Assembly: GCA_039111635.1 (NCBI GenBank)
Contig: JBCAQO010000004.1
Span: 186,001 to 250,000, forward strand
Direction of reading: 5' to 3'
Source: Heterobasidion occidentale
Taxonomy: Eukaryota > Basidiomycota > Agaricomycetes > Russulales > Bondarzewiaceae
Length of the DNA: 64,000 nt
Positions 10,872 to 21,681 of this stretch are shown here, piece by piece (within the stretch, counting starts at the first letter, position 1; every line of letters begins with the position of its first letter). The notes under the pieces are model-generated. The model was given only the letters and a program-made list of their open reading frames with translations, had not been told where the DNA came from and searched no databases. The position numbers and the translations under genes were made by a program.

Positions 10872-12656
10872 ATGACTGCCACAGCAACTGCCGCTCCAAT
10901 AGAGGGCTTGGAGACCAAGATGGAGACAGCATCCATTTCACCGTAGGCTCTCCTTTCTGTCCGTGTGCTCGAGATGTAACAGGCGCTGCAGCCAAGCAGA
11001 CTCTACGCATTCTGAAGCCCCTACAATCAATCCTTCAGATCCTTCAGCAGCGCATGCCCAAGTAGTGACGCCGTGGGACGTACAGGGCTCCGTTTCGAGC
11101 GACGGTCGGCAGCTCGCGATCGACTATGACAAGCTCATCGACCAGTTCGGAACGCGGCGTATCGATCAGGCATTGTTGGAAAGATTTGAGCGGTTGACTG
11201 GGCACAGACCTCATGTACTATTGCGCAGAGGAACTTTTTTCTCGCATCGGTGAGTGATAGTTCTTCGTAGGTCTCCTGGCGTCCCAACCATGCTATTCAC
11301 TGCGTCTGGCCTACACTTATGCACGACACAGCGAATTCGACAAAATCCTTGACCGCTATGAGCAAGGCAAACCTTTCTTCCTGTATACTGGGCGTGGTCC
11401 AAGTAGCGACAGTATGCATCTTGGACATATGATCCCGTTTGTATTTACAAAGTGCGGTCTCTGTTCTTTCAACCACTCCATCTTCATCTCGTTTAACGGA
11501 ATACAGATGGTTGCAAGATGTATTTGACGTGCCGCTCGTTGTTCAATTGACGGGTGAGCCCTCATGGAATTTACATTTGTTTGATTCATCTAACTGAGAC
11601 GCTGTAGATGACGAGAAGTTCCTGTTTAAACATGAACTGAAGGCAGAACAGACATACAAATTTGCCTTCCAGAACGCGCGCGATATCATTGCGGTCGGCT
11701 TCAAGCTTGAAAAGACTTTCATCTTCAGCGACTACGACTACCTCGGCGGGCCGTTCTACAGGAATGTGTCTAAAATCTCTCGCCAGATTACCATTAATCA
11801 GGCCAAAGCGACCTTTGGGTTCAACGATTCGTAAGGTTTTCTACACTGGAGGCTGCAATACTTCGGCTGATCAATCTCTAACCGTAGCGACAATATCGGG
11901 AAAATACACTTTGCTGCTATTCAGGCTGCCCCTTCCTTCTCAAACTCTTTCCCTCATATCTTTGGCGAAGTAACCAACATCCCCAGTTTAATCCCCTGTG
12001 CCATCGATCAAGACCCATACTTCCGTCTCACCCGCGACGTCGCTCAGAAGCTCAAGTACCCCAAACCGACGCTCTTGCACGCCAAATTTTTCCCCGCCCT
12101 TCAGGGCCCGCAGACAAAGATGAGCGCGTCGGACGTCAACTCTAGTATCTTCATGTCCGACACGCCCGGACAGATCAAGAACAAAATCAACAAGCATGGG
12201 TTCAGCGGTGGAAAGGAGACTGAAGAAGAACATCGGAGACTCGGCGGAGACTCGGAGGTCGATGTCAGCTACCAGTACCTAAGCTTCTTCTTAGATGATG
12301 ACGAGGAACTCCAGCGGATCGGCGAAGTATCTCGCTTCGCCTTGTTCACTGAGTAGACTGCTCACCTACTGGGCTACAGGAATACCGTGCAGGTCGCTTA
12401 CTGACTGGCCAACTCAAGGCGAAATGCATACAGGTGCTCCAGGCATTTGTGAAGGACTTCCAGGATGTGCGTATCATATCCAGGTCGTATTTGTGTGATA
12501 GATTAACACTTGCCTATCTCCCTGCTCCAGAGAAAGGCTCGCGTCACAGACGATGAAGTGAGGGCATTCATGAATACTGACCGCAAGATTGATCCATCGT
12601 CATCCAAAAACCCATCATCGATGCTCCCAAGACATAGGACAATAGAACAGATGTAG
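10872..12656 (+). CDS. WRS1: tryptophanyl-tRNA synthetase, cytoplasmic
   Basis: Class I aminoacyl-tRNA synthetase that charges tRNA-Trp. Exons are 10872-10942, 10992-11249, 11332-11451, 11507-11553, 11608-11830, 11888-12326, 12380-12466 and 12531-12656, about 456 residues; an in-frame alternative acceptor at 10983 would give 459. The eukaryotic/archaeal-type hallmarks are TPWDV near the start of the core, [21 protein letters not shown] HIGH motif (SMHLGH), TDDEKFLFK, and KMSAS as the KMSKS equivalent. There is no mitochondrial targeting peptide; the N-terminus is alanine/threonine-rich. It is convergent with the LOG gene, with stops 182 bp apart. Confidence 0.96.
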
Positions 12657-12838
12657 GAATGCAGTTCATATCGTTGTACCTCTATCTCTTGTTTGTAGAC
12701 TGGATAAACCGCCTCCCGGCACCTGCTGGGGCCTAGCGGGATCCATATTAATTATTATTACTGAGTTGCCCATGAAGCAACTGTCATATAGGATGCGGAT
12801 CTACCTGTCCGCTTTCGCCAACTTTACGTCAACATGAA

Positions 12839-13868
12839 TCACGAAGCCTCGAGCCCTCCAGCGCCCTTCTCTCCGTTCTCGCGTACTGTCCAATCGAACA
12901 ACGCGTTTCCGCTGCGTGTCCACCCATCGAGGGCTGCAAGTGCTGCGGATCCCCAGTCAAACGTTTGATGCTCCGAGAGATCGGCAGGGCCATCTACGAA
13001 CACGACCAGTTGTTCGTTGTGCGGCCGAATAAAGCCCTCACTAATCGCGCGCTGGATGAGTGAACGCAGGGGGTCAAAGAATCCGAGAACATTGACGAGG
13101 ACGACGGCTGTGTGAACAATGTAATGGGGATGAAGATGAGCAGACGACGACATAACCAGTAAAAACAAACGTTTGTTGTGGATGCCCAGTTGCGTCCATG
13201 TGATCACTTCCATGATCTGAACAGTGTGCTGAGCGGTGTTTTTTACAGAGTGAACATACGTAAGCTCACCTCCTCAAAGGTCCCAAAGCCCCCCGGAAGA
13301 CCGACAAAACCGCCTGCCCGAGTAGCCATTTCTACCTTGCGATCGTGCATGGACTGAACGACAATCTAGGGTATGATTTTGAGCACAATAGCTGAAAATA
13401 TGTCGGCGACATATGCGTACTCACCGTCTCGACCTATATATGTCCATCCCGCAACAGCTGAAATCAGATATGCGCCCGTTCGACTGAGATGCAAATACCT
13501 TTTCTCGCCCTTTTTCGTTCCGATGGATTTGCACCATCGGCCTTGTGCTTTTCTCGCCTTCGCCCCCAGCAGCCACCATAGCGAAGGGTATGACACCCGT
13601 GACCTCCCCACCTCCATCAATAACTGTTCCAGAGACAACACCCATGATGCCAGTCGATCCGCCGCCGTAGACGAGGGGTCTTCTCGCATTGGCGAGTGCG
13701 TTCCCCAGAGCTAGTAGGCAACGTATACGACGTCAATGGTCATAATAGGAGACAGCTCAGAGTGGTAAGCAACTGACAGACGGCGGCATTTTTGTAGGCT
13801 GGGTCCTTGCCAGTCGATGACGCACAGTAGACTGCAACAGCGCGAGAAGGCAGTTTTGGTGACGACAT
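12839..13868 (-). CDS. LOG-family nucleoside 5'-monophosphate phosphoribohydrolase
   Basis: LOG proteins release the base from nucleoside 5'-monophosphates; in plants this makes active cytokinin, while the role in fungi is less certain. Exons on the minus strand are 13778-13868, 13499-13710, 13425-13433, 13270-13365, 13171-13216 and 12839-13107, giving 240 residues. It opens with [14 protein letters not shown], continues with [13 protein letters not shown], then [10 protein letters not shown] and the catalytic signature PGGFGTFEE, then [16 protein letters not shown]. The third exon is a 9-nt microexon encoding VET, needed to connect GREK with IVVQSMH in frame. Without it the protein loses three conserved-position residues. 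Family assignment is firm; substrate is inferred. Confidence 0.92.
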
Positions 13869-14709
13869 TGGCGCAGCAGAGACTATGTTTATCTTAGGTC
13901 GAGCAGTGCGGGATGATGTCCTTGTATTTATGGTGAGGAGATGGTGGGCACGATCAAATACGTGTAGACCAACTTGTGACTCAAAAACTTGGCATCGTGG
14001 CTACCGCGTTGCCCACAGCAAAAGAGTGCCGAGACCTGGAGGTAACGTCTCGAGGATTTTTTTAATATGCTGGATGAAGGTTTACTGCGCATTGAGACAA
14101 TGGTTTGTGAAATACATATGGAGATGGTTGTCGACAACTGGATATCAAAGAGGTCATGGCTAGTAAATGAATGAAAATGACGCCTGTGCCTGGGCGGCTA
14201 TAAACCTGCTATAACAGGGCTGTAACCTGCCCAGTTCTGCGCCGTCGCAGCGGAATACGACTCTGCGTCTCGCCCAAGTAGCCATTGCCTTGTTCATCGA
14301 GTAGAGAACCTATCGCTCGTCCTCGACGCAATCTGACAACCCGTCCCACGTTTGATACTATAGTTCCCCCATGGACTTTCGACTTCATTCTATGTGTTAA
14401 AGTTCAAGGCACCCGTCGCTCGCCCTAATCCCCTCTCATCATCATGAAAGAAAGACATTACACGGGCCTGAGTGAATTCTTCCCGCTGATGAATACAACA
14501 CCGCAGCGCATGGACACAGGCTAACAAACACAGGCGTCAATGAAAACAAACAAGGGAGGAGACAGAATAGAAAGAGGGAGAAAAATAACACAACAGTGTG
14601 AGATGGAATATCAAGAAACAACAAAAGTAAAAGCCTTCTTTCTTTCTTTCTCCTTGCTTCTACTTCTTTCTACAAGAATACCGCGAGCGCGCCAAAGATC
14701 GGCCGATCA
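13869..14709. other. intergenic between the LOG gene and NTF2 3' end
   Basis: The LOG gene upstream region and the NTF2 3' UTR. The stretch 14520-14680 is A/T- and purine-skewed. No supported gene. Confidence 0.4.
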
Positions 14710-15633
14710 TTACGCGCCGTAGTTGAGCCGGAAGATGTCGTTAAATCTAAAAACGCGAGATCGCGTCGCGTCAAATGACGAGCAAGAGTAGAGGATAGGG
14801 ACATACACGTAGTAGCTCCCGGCATCGGGAATCAGATGGAATGCCTGGCTGAACTGGAGCGGGTTCGGGCTGTCGTCGACCTGGTGTGTGCCATCGAGTT
14901 GCGAGACGCGAGGCGTGACATAGTGGAAGGAGACATGATGTGCGATGAAACGGGCGAGACAGATGTGCGCGGGACCGGAACACACACAACGCGTGGAGCA
15001 TTCGCGCGTGAGAGAATAGCAACGTGGTTTGTGATGGATTGAAGAGGAGGACAAAAAATGGACAGCGATTCAAAGGACGACACGAGGGAGATGAAGGAGA
15101 TGACCCACGAGTAGGAGTCCGGTGACGCTGACGATGAGGCTTGCAGCGGTGAGGGAAGACGGCTGCGCGTCAAGCGTGGTGACTTTGTGTTGTACGCGCT
15201 CGAAGGGCAGCGACTGTTTTTCGAAGGCAGGGAGGGGGGTACGCGAATAGCACACAGGAAGGACCAGGCGAGGCCAGAGGGGGAGGGCAAGACAAAGGCG
15301 GCAGAGGGGTAAGAAACGGGAGCCCACATGGACAATCAGAGAGGGCTTCACGCACGGAGAGTTTTTCACTGATGTTCGGTGCACCGAGAATCTGTGCACC
15401 CTCGAAGGAGAGCATCGAGTGCTCGCGCTACGCCGATAAGATTCGATCGTGCACGTAGGCGCGTCAGTCGCACAAACATGAGTCAAGATTAGTGATATGT
15501 GCGGGTCGACGAGGAGATCGGGCGCGAATGAGACGTGACGCACGTAGAGAGTCTGGAGGCCGGCTCGATTCGAGTCGAAGGTAGTGTAATAGAAGTCCGT
15601 GAACTGCTTTGCAACGCTGTTGATATCTGCCAT
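14710..15633 (-). CDS. NTF2: nuclear transport factor 2
   Basis: Small homodimer that imports RanGDP into the nucleus through FxFG nucleoporins. Exons on the minus strand are 15544-15633, 15356-15427, 15109-15213, 14807-14880 and 14710-14746, giving exactly the family length of 125 residues. Seen: MADINSVAKQFTDFYY at the N-terminus, LYREHSMLSFEG, the APNISEKL segment, KVTTLDAQPS and an ending NDIFRLNYGA, all typical of fungal NTF2. Introns are longer than the local norm (up to about 228 bp). A GGAGAT microsatellite lies upstream of the start. The gene is divergent from the gene starting at 15985. Confidence 0.96.
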
Positions 15634-15679
15634 TTTTTCGGACGCGAGAGAGGAAGACGGCAGAAATTGATGGTAAAGA

Positions 15680-15720
15680 GATGGAGATGGATGGAGATGG
15701 AGATGGAGATGGAGATGAAA
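15680..15720. repeat. GGAGAT microsatellite
   Basis: About five copies of a 6-bp unit (with one GGAT variant), 50-90 bp upstream of the NTF2 start codon, so probably in its leader or promoter. It reads as CATCTC repeats on the NTF2 coding strand. Confidence 0.7.
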
Positions 15721-15984
15721 CAAGATGAACGCGTGAGGACACAGGGCAAGGGCAAGACAACAAACCTCAAAACAGTTGGCGGTACAGTCACGTGACTCAA
15801 CGCCGGGTGGCGTTGACTTCTTGCCGTCACTTTTTTCATGATTTCTCGCGGTATCTGGGCACGCCGATAGCCTGGTCAAACCGTGGCCATAGAGCCCATA
15901 TTTCCTGACGAAAAAAAGTGAAGTGATAGAAGAAGAAACGGCGGGCGGGAGTCGACGATCAAGATAGCCGCATCGAAGCTAGGG

Positions 15985-17733
15985 ATGATGGCGCCGCCTC
16001 CGACTGACCCGCCCACGACCGGTATCTCCTCCGTGTCGACGCCTATGTCCTCACAGCAGCAGCGCCCAGCCATGCGCCGCAAATCATCTGCCCAGAACCT
16101 CCTCTCCTCCTTCAAATCATCCTCGCCTGTCCCCGTGCCCGCACCCCCGCCCCCACTAGCAATGGGCCTCAACATGAACGGGAATTTGAACGGGAACATG
16201 AATATGCAGCTCCCAAACGGCGCTCCAGCCTCAATATCGTCCGCCACGGGGTTCTCGTTTGTGTCCGCGCAGACACCGACCGCGTATACGCCCACGGCAC
16301 GCGAATGGGACGTCCAGAGCATGCACTCGGACTCGACGAACGGGACAGGGCTTGGTGGCGCAGGCAGCCCCGCGTTCGCACAGAGCGCGTCCGTTGAGTA
16401 CCTTCGAGACCTCGTCCAAAAGAGGATCATCACGTTGACGTATGTGCGCAATGTTCATGACGGGTGCGGATTCAATTTTTGCTTCCTGTATCTCTGCTTA
16501 GAGGATATTGATGGAATTACAGACGGAGTCATTGGTTCCATACTATCATGATGTCGCGTGGTGAACTCGATCGTGTTTTCAGCAATGCTGCAATGAAACG
16601 GCGGTAAGCATCATCGTCTGTCTCCGTCTTGCGTCCCCGCCCAAATGCGATATATTCCTCTCCCTACTCTGATCTCAGCACCTCACGCTTTGCCATTCTC
16701 GCTATGTCGCTTTCCACCCTCTTCGATATTCATCAACCGCAAGATCTTCTCCGCGGGCTCCTCAACACCGTCACAGAGTACGAACAGGCCAAAGAGGAGG
16801 GCGAGAAGCCATCCAAGATGGTGAGATAATGCACCCTCTATTCTCTTCTTGTTTTGTTTCTCTCAATATTCTCAATATAACCTCCTGTTTCTTTCTGTTT
16901 AGCGCATCTTCAACCGTAATAAGTTCCCTAAACGCCAAGCAGGCGGCATAGGCGACTACCCTATACCACTCTCCGACAATTCCGAAACGTCCTACCTCGT
17001 CGCCCCCCACACGGTACGCCCCCTCATTCGCATTACTACCACTCAATTCTTATGATGCCCTCCTCCCCATCCCAGCCCTTCCCCCTCGACTACCACCAAA
17101 CCCTCCTCTCCCTTCTCGACATACTCTCTGAGCTCTACTCCAAAATCTCCAAGCTACTCGGGCCATCACCTTTCCCACATGCCTCACAGCACATGCTCGG
17201 ACCTCTGGGCCTCCTCTCCCCGCACCCTGGCGTGTCGTACCTCTTCGCAGGTGCGGATGCGGCTCCTGTGGGCGACGGCGACGGATTATGGGGCATTGCG
17301 CAGGGAGGGCTGAATATCAACGGAGGTCCGGGGATGGGGGCGGGTGGCCCTGCGACTGCGAGCGCAGGCGCGCCGCCAGTCCCATCAACGCATGCGGCGG
17401 GCCCGCTTGCGAGCCCACCGCCGAGCTGGACGCCTGCGCTGGGAGAGATGGTTCTGAAGGTGGACGGCAAGTTCAAGGTACGCGTCATCTGCCCCTCCCT
17501 CGTCCCATCTCCCCTACCTCGTTCCCTATCTCACTCACGTTTTTTTTAATTGTGGCAATTCAATGGCCCGTGTGGTATTATCGATTTCGCAGAAAATTAT
17601 CTCGCAGCTGCTCAAGGACCTCGATGCCTTCGCGCGCAACGGGATCAAGGACGAGCTTGCATCGCTCGACCCGCTCCTGCGCAACGTTGCTGTCGCGGAT
17701 AGCGCACGGGCGACGTACGACTTCGAGATTTGA
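15985..17733 (+). CDS. conserved fungal protein of unknown function
   Basis: Not assigned to a named family. Exons are 15985-16463, 16523-16603, 16679-16820, 16903-17013, 17076-17477 and 17593-17733, giving 451 residues. The first 120 residues are proline-, serine- and asparagine-rich and look disordered. The ordered part starts near VEYLRDLVQKRI and includes HWFHTIMMSRGEL, LSTLFDIHQPQDLLRGLLN, FPLDYHQTLLSLLDILSELY and a C-terminal block, LKDLDAFARNGIKDELASL. I recall similar blocks in proteins of many filamentous fungi, possibly related to yeast Rgl1, but this is memory, not a search. A glycine/alanine/proline-rich loop separates the last two blocks. No catalytic motif or membrane segment seen. 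Confidence 0.82.
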
Positions 17734-19059
17734 GGTTAGAGTTTGTTCAGGCTTGGGCCTCTCAGATGGCGGGGCGCTTGGGTGCCGACTACGGTTCACA
17801 TCGGACGCACACACCTTATCATACCAGCAGGATAATCTTGTGTAACAGTATCGGTATATACAGCTGACGCATGCTGTTACCTGGGCATGGCACTGCAGGA
17901 TAGCATAGTATGTGTTACTATTTTTTTTCTCTCTTTCAGTTTCATTTGCGCTTCGATTTCCGTTCAGAGCATGGCATATGTTCTGAAGAGATCATATAGG
18001 ATTATATATATACCACCCACCCACCCAATCGATGCACACACTGCTTTCTGTCGCTTTCTGTGGTGCGTTACCTGCGATTATCGACCCGAGCCCCCCTTTT
18101 CGACGATTCTACGAAGAGGCAATACTAAGGGTTGGACATCGGACCCCCACTGTCCAGGCCAGGCTATACGGCGCCTTAGATAAGTCTTAGATACCTTGCC
18201 CTCTGAGCACGTGATCACGCAAACAGTGACGACAATATTCAGCGGTAAATCCGTCTGCCTACTACAGAATACAACGCAGGTAACAAAGAAACTTACAACA
18301 CATGACCAACGAACGGGTCGGCGCTGGTCGAAGGCCTCAAAAGGAATTTTGTGAAGTATAAAATCAGTCGAGCAAATCTGTGTCTAGATCGTGTAATACG
18401 GTGTGGCGTCCTGTCAAGATCGTCGTCCAGTGTCTCCAAGAATTTCTGATATATCATGCGGCCGTCTCAGGTTCCACAATCTAATGGTCGACAGTTTAAT
18501 GGATCGAAATGTGCCACTGAAGTTCTGGCCATTGAACGCGCTACTGCGATCATCCGTCCTAGAGGCCGTATGCACGAGTCCCGGAGAGACTTGAAAGGTT
18601 TTGTCACGGCCTCGCCCAAGTCTTCAAAACCATCGCCGGCCGGTCGAGATACCGCGCCTTTGAGGATGCACAATTACATTGAAGAGGTACCAAGCCACTC
18701 CACAGCCCTTCATAGTCACTCGTCACTGTGGGCAGTTGTCAGCCCAACTATCGGCCCCCTCCGAAGAGACAGGTACTTGTTCATCGCATTCTATATCACC
18801 TTGATATCTACACTATGGTATCGGGCAGGAAGGAGCACAGAGCCCCTCCCTTTGCCGTGCGGATGTGCTGAAACGCTCGTGAATAGAAACAAAGAACGAT
18901 CACGAGTCGAAAAACGGAAAGTAAGATTACAGTACGAAATCACAGAACATGTAGCCGCATGAACACTGCTGCTACCCTCAGCCTGGACACAGCCACGCCA
19001 CACCCTCTACAGTTGCAACTACGCCGATCAGAGGGGCGCACCCCTGTCGGGATGGCCGC
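17734..19059. other. intergenic, one doubtful open frame
   Basis: A plus-strand frame at 18456-18962 (168 codons) has a TATAAAA about 95 bp before it and one hydrophobic segment, but no recognisable family and irregular composition. I do not call it a gene. The right end overlaps the Rab11 3' UTR on the other strand. Confidence 0.3.
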
Positions 19060-20106
19060 TCAGCAGCACTTGCTGCCCTGGTTGGCGGAGTTGTCGACGG
19101 AGGGGCTGACGGTAAGGGTGTCACCGGAAGAAGGCTTGATTGGGTCCCCGGACGACTCCAGCGATTTGCTCGACACGATCCGGAAAATGTCAGTCAAGAT
19201 TGTCTGGAATGCTGACTCGACGTTCGATGCGTCCAATGCCGACGTCTCGATAAACGAAAGTCCGTTCTCCGCTGTAGGACACGGCGGTCGAGTTCAACGA
19301 TTTTGTCAGTTGAGAGAAATGGTGGATAGTAGAGAAGAGGGAGCGCACTTGAGAAGGCCTTTGCCTCTTCGGTCGGTACAGCGCGCAGGTGCTTCAAATC
19401 GCTCTTGTTTCCGACGAGCATGATGACGATGTTTGAGTCCGCGTGGTCTCGAAGTTCCTTCAACCACCGTGTAACGTTGACATATGTTGCGTGCTTCGAG
19501 ATATCGTACACAAGGAGCGCGCCTACCGCCCCGCGGTAGTACCTGTAGATGTCAGTTGTCAGACCCTAACTACCAAATCAGACACGGAACAAGAAACGAA
19601 CGCAGCAGTGATGGCACGGTACCGCTCCTGACCAGCTAATACATCATGGAGGTAGAGGAGAAGAAGGGCATTAGTAGATGCACAGTGGCAGCGATACACG
19701 AGACGGCAAGTACCAGTATCCCATATCTGTGCCTTGAGCGTCTTGCCATCGACGCTGATCGTCCGTGTCGCAAACTCAACACCGATCGTCGACTTGGTCT
19801 CGAGATTGAACTCATTGCGCGTGAATCGCGACAGCACTGAGGGTCGTCGTCCCGTAGATCGTCAGCATTCCCCTTTCCGTTCGTTCATTGGATCCGGACG
19901 TACGATTCCTATTCCGCAGAACATCGGAGCCGTTTCAATGAATACAGCTGGAGAACAAGTAGATGGGACACCCACGATTTCCCGACGCCGGAATCACCAA
20001 TGAGCACAATCTAGAGTCCGGATCCGCCAATCGTGAACGCGCGGCCTGACGACACGAGTATCGGACGCACCTTGAAGAGATAATCGAAGTTGCTTCCTTC
20101 GGCCAT
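19060..20106 (-). CDS. YPT31: Rab11-type small GTPase (Ypt31/Ypt32/Ypt3)
   Basis: Rab GTPase of the recycling endosome and late Golgi that drives secretory vesicle formation. Exons on the minus strand are 20071-20106, 19976-20010, 19904-19908, 19714-19836, 19602-19635, 19349-19542 and 19060-19271, giving 212 residues. All G motifs are present: [25 protein letters not shown] and ETSAL. The end is SKCC with the double cysteine for geranylgeranylation. Exon 3 is only 5 nt (GAATC on the coding strand). It supplies the end of the P-loop serine codon, the Asn codon and the first base of a Leu codon, so that GKS is followed by NLLSRF. The two flanking introns are each 67 bp. Without this exon the frame is lost. 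Confidence 0.95.
19904..19908 (-). other. 5-nt microexon of the Rab11 gene
   Basis: Bounded by AATAG upstream and GTACGT downstream on the coding strand, both good splice sites. Its 5 nt exactly bridge phase 2 of the preceding exon to the start of the next and give the invariant residues S-N-L-L of the Rab11 P-loop region. Confidence 0.85.
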
Positions 20107-20685
20107 GACGAATCAGAATAATGGAGAGAAGAGAGGAGCGGGTAAGTTAGTGAACAAGGACGGGCAAGTGTGTCGGTCGGGGGCAGCGGATGGTGGTCGT
20201 AACGGTAGATGAACGAGCGGAGAATGAATAGTGGCGCCAGCAAGTCACGGCGGCACTCGGTTTATCACTTCCACATACCTGAGCTAGCTGGATTTCCAAG
20301 CTCGACATTTCTTCTGACTATTGTCCTCTGGATTTAAAGGGGAATAGAACGGTTCTGGGAACAGCATATGTGAATCTTCTCCGGCGGTCTCTCGCGGCTT
20401 CTGATCTGTTCCGCAATGGTCTGGAGATTACGCGGTAGCTGCCTAACTGGATGAATTGATAAATAGTGGTGTAGGATATCTTTTTGGCTTTTACTTGAAG
20501 GGTTCAGGCGAACCAGTCATGGCGCTATTTCATGTGTATCTTGGTGGGTCATCGGTGCTCCTCTTATTCTCCTGAAGGCGGGAAAGCGGCCCGCTCGTCC
20601 CAGGTCGATGATCACGACATCACTTATAAAAGCAAGGCGCTTTTGTATACTCTTCGCGGATTGACCCCATTCACTGTTGCCCACT
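20107..20685. other. divergent promoter region, Rab11 / mutarotase
   Basis: 579 bp between two divergent start codons. No clear TATA box was identified for either gene, and no gene is recognised inside. Confidence 0.4.
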
Positions 20686-21219
20686 ATGCCTGCTTCGCAA
20701 CCCAAGCGTATATGCCAAATTGTCAAAGTGCGTATCTGCTATGCCTAACCGACGCGCGCCGAGTTCCTAACCCTGCGTCCCGCACTTTTAACCTCCTCCT
20801 CAGCTCAAGCCCGAATCCGAGGCCGAATATAAACAGGTGCACGCAGCAGTCTGGCCGGGCGTTCTCGCAGCCATCGAGCGTGCGCATATAGTCGACTACT
20901 CGATCCACTACTATCCCCCTCTCCACCTGCTCATTGCCAACTTCAAGTATGTCGGCAACGACTATGAGAAAGATATGAAGAGTGTCGCGGACGATCCGGA
21001 TACTCAGCGCTGGTGGAAGCTCACGGACGGCATGCAGGAAAGCTTCGTCGAGGGTGCGACAGGGAGTGGGAAGGAAATTCCGTGGTGGCAGGTAGGATCC
21101 CAATCTGCGCTGTTCTATCCATTCAATTTTTTCACACCCAATGGTTGACTTGGCGGCGTTTTCAGGAATTGGAAGAGGTCTTTAGATTCGAAGGACAGCG
21201 CTATTCGTCTGGCGATTGA
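20686..21219 (+). CDS. L-rhamnose mutarotase-like protein (RhaM family)
   Basis: Small alpha/beta-barrel dimer family that interconverts sugar anomers; bacterial RhaM acts on L-rhamnose. Exons are 20686-20727, 20804-21091 and 21166-21219, giving 127 residues against about 104 in bacteria. Typical features are KRICQIVKLKPE, the YKQVHAAVWPGVLAAI block with the catalytic-region histidine, IVDYSIHYYPPLHLLIANF, and a C-terminal WW segment (IPWWQ) followed by EEVFRFEG. No other sugar-catabolism genes flank it, so the substrate in this organism is open. Confidence 0.9.
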
Positions 21220-21681
21220 AACTTCTGCTGTGACAAGGAAGAAAGGCAGTAACATGCGTGCCGCTGGTGCTGTATTTGTATCATGTTTTCGTTTGTCCAA
21301 ATGCAGATCAAAATGCCGCAGGACGGGGGTTTGGGCGATGTATTTGGACTGTCCCAGAGACCTTACATGATTTTGGTGAATTCGACACAGCACGGCCGAG
21401 CGTGAGCTCGCAAGTATCATGTCTTCGTCAGGGCCTCAAGGCCCTTAAGGTCAACTGCGTAACGCTCTTTTGGCATCGTACGATCGTTAGCGCAACGCCA
21501 ATACATTGGTTGGTGACGCACAACTTGTTCTGACTGCCTCCCGTTCATAGCATCAACTGAGGCATCGTAACATAAAGGTATGTAGAATCGCTAGATTTCA
21601 CTGAATGGTTAGAGGACTCTAAGAAACAGGCCGTTGATTGTGATACGCGTCATACATGTAACTAGAAATTCTGTAATATCA

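Noticed and set aside
18456..18962. 168-codon plus-strand frame with an upstream TATAAAA
   Set aside because: No family, no homologous motif, irregular composition, no introns in an intron-rich genome; probably chance.
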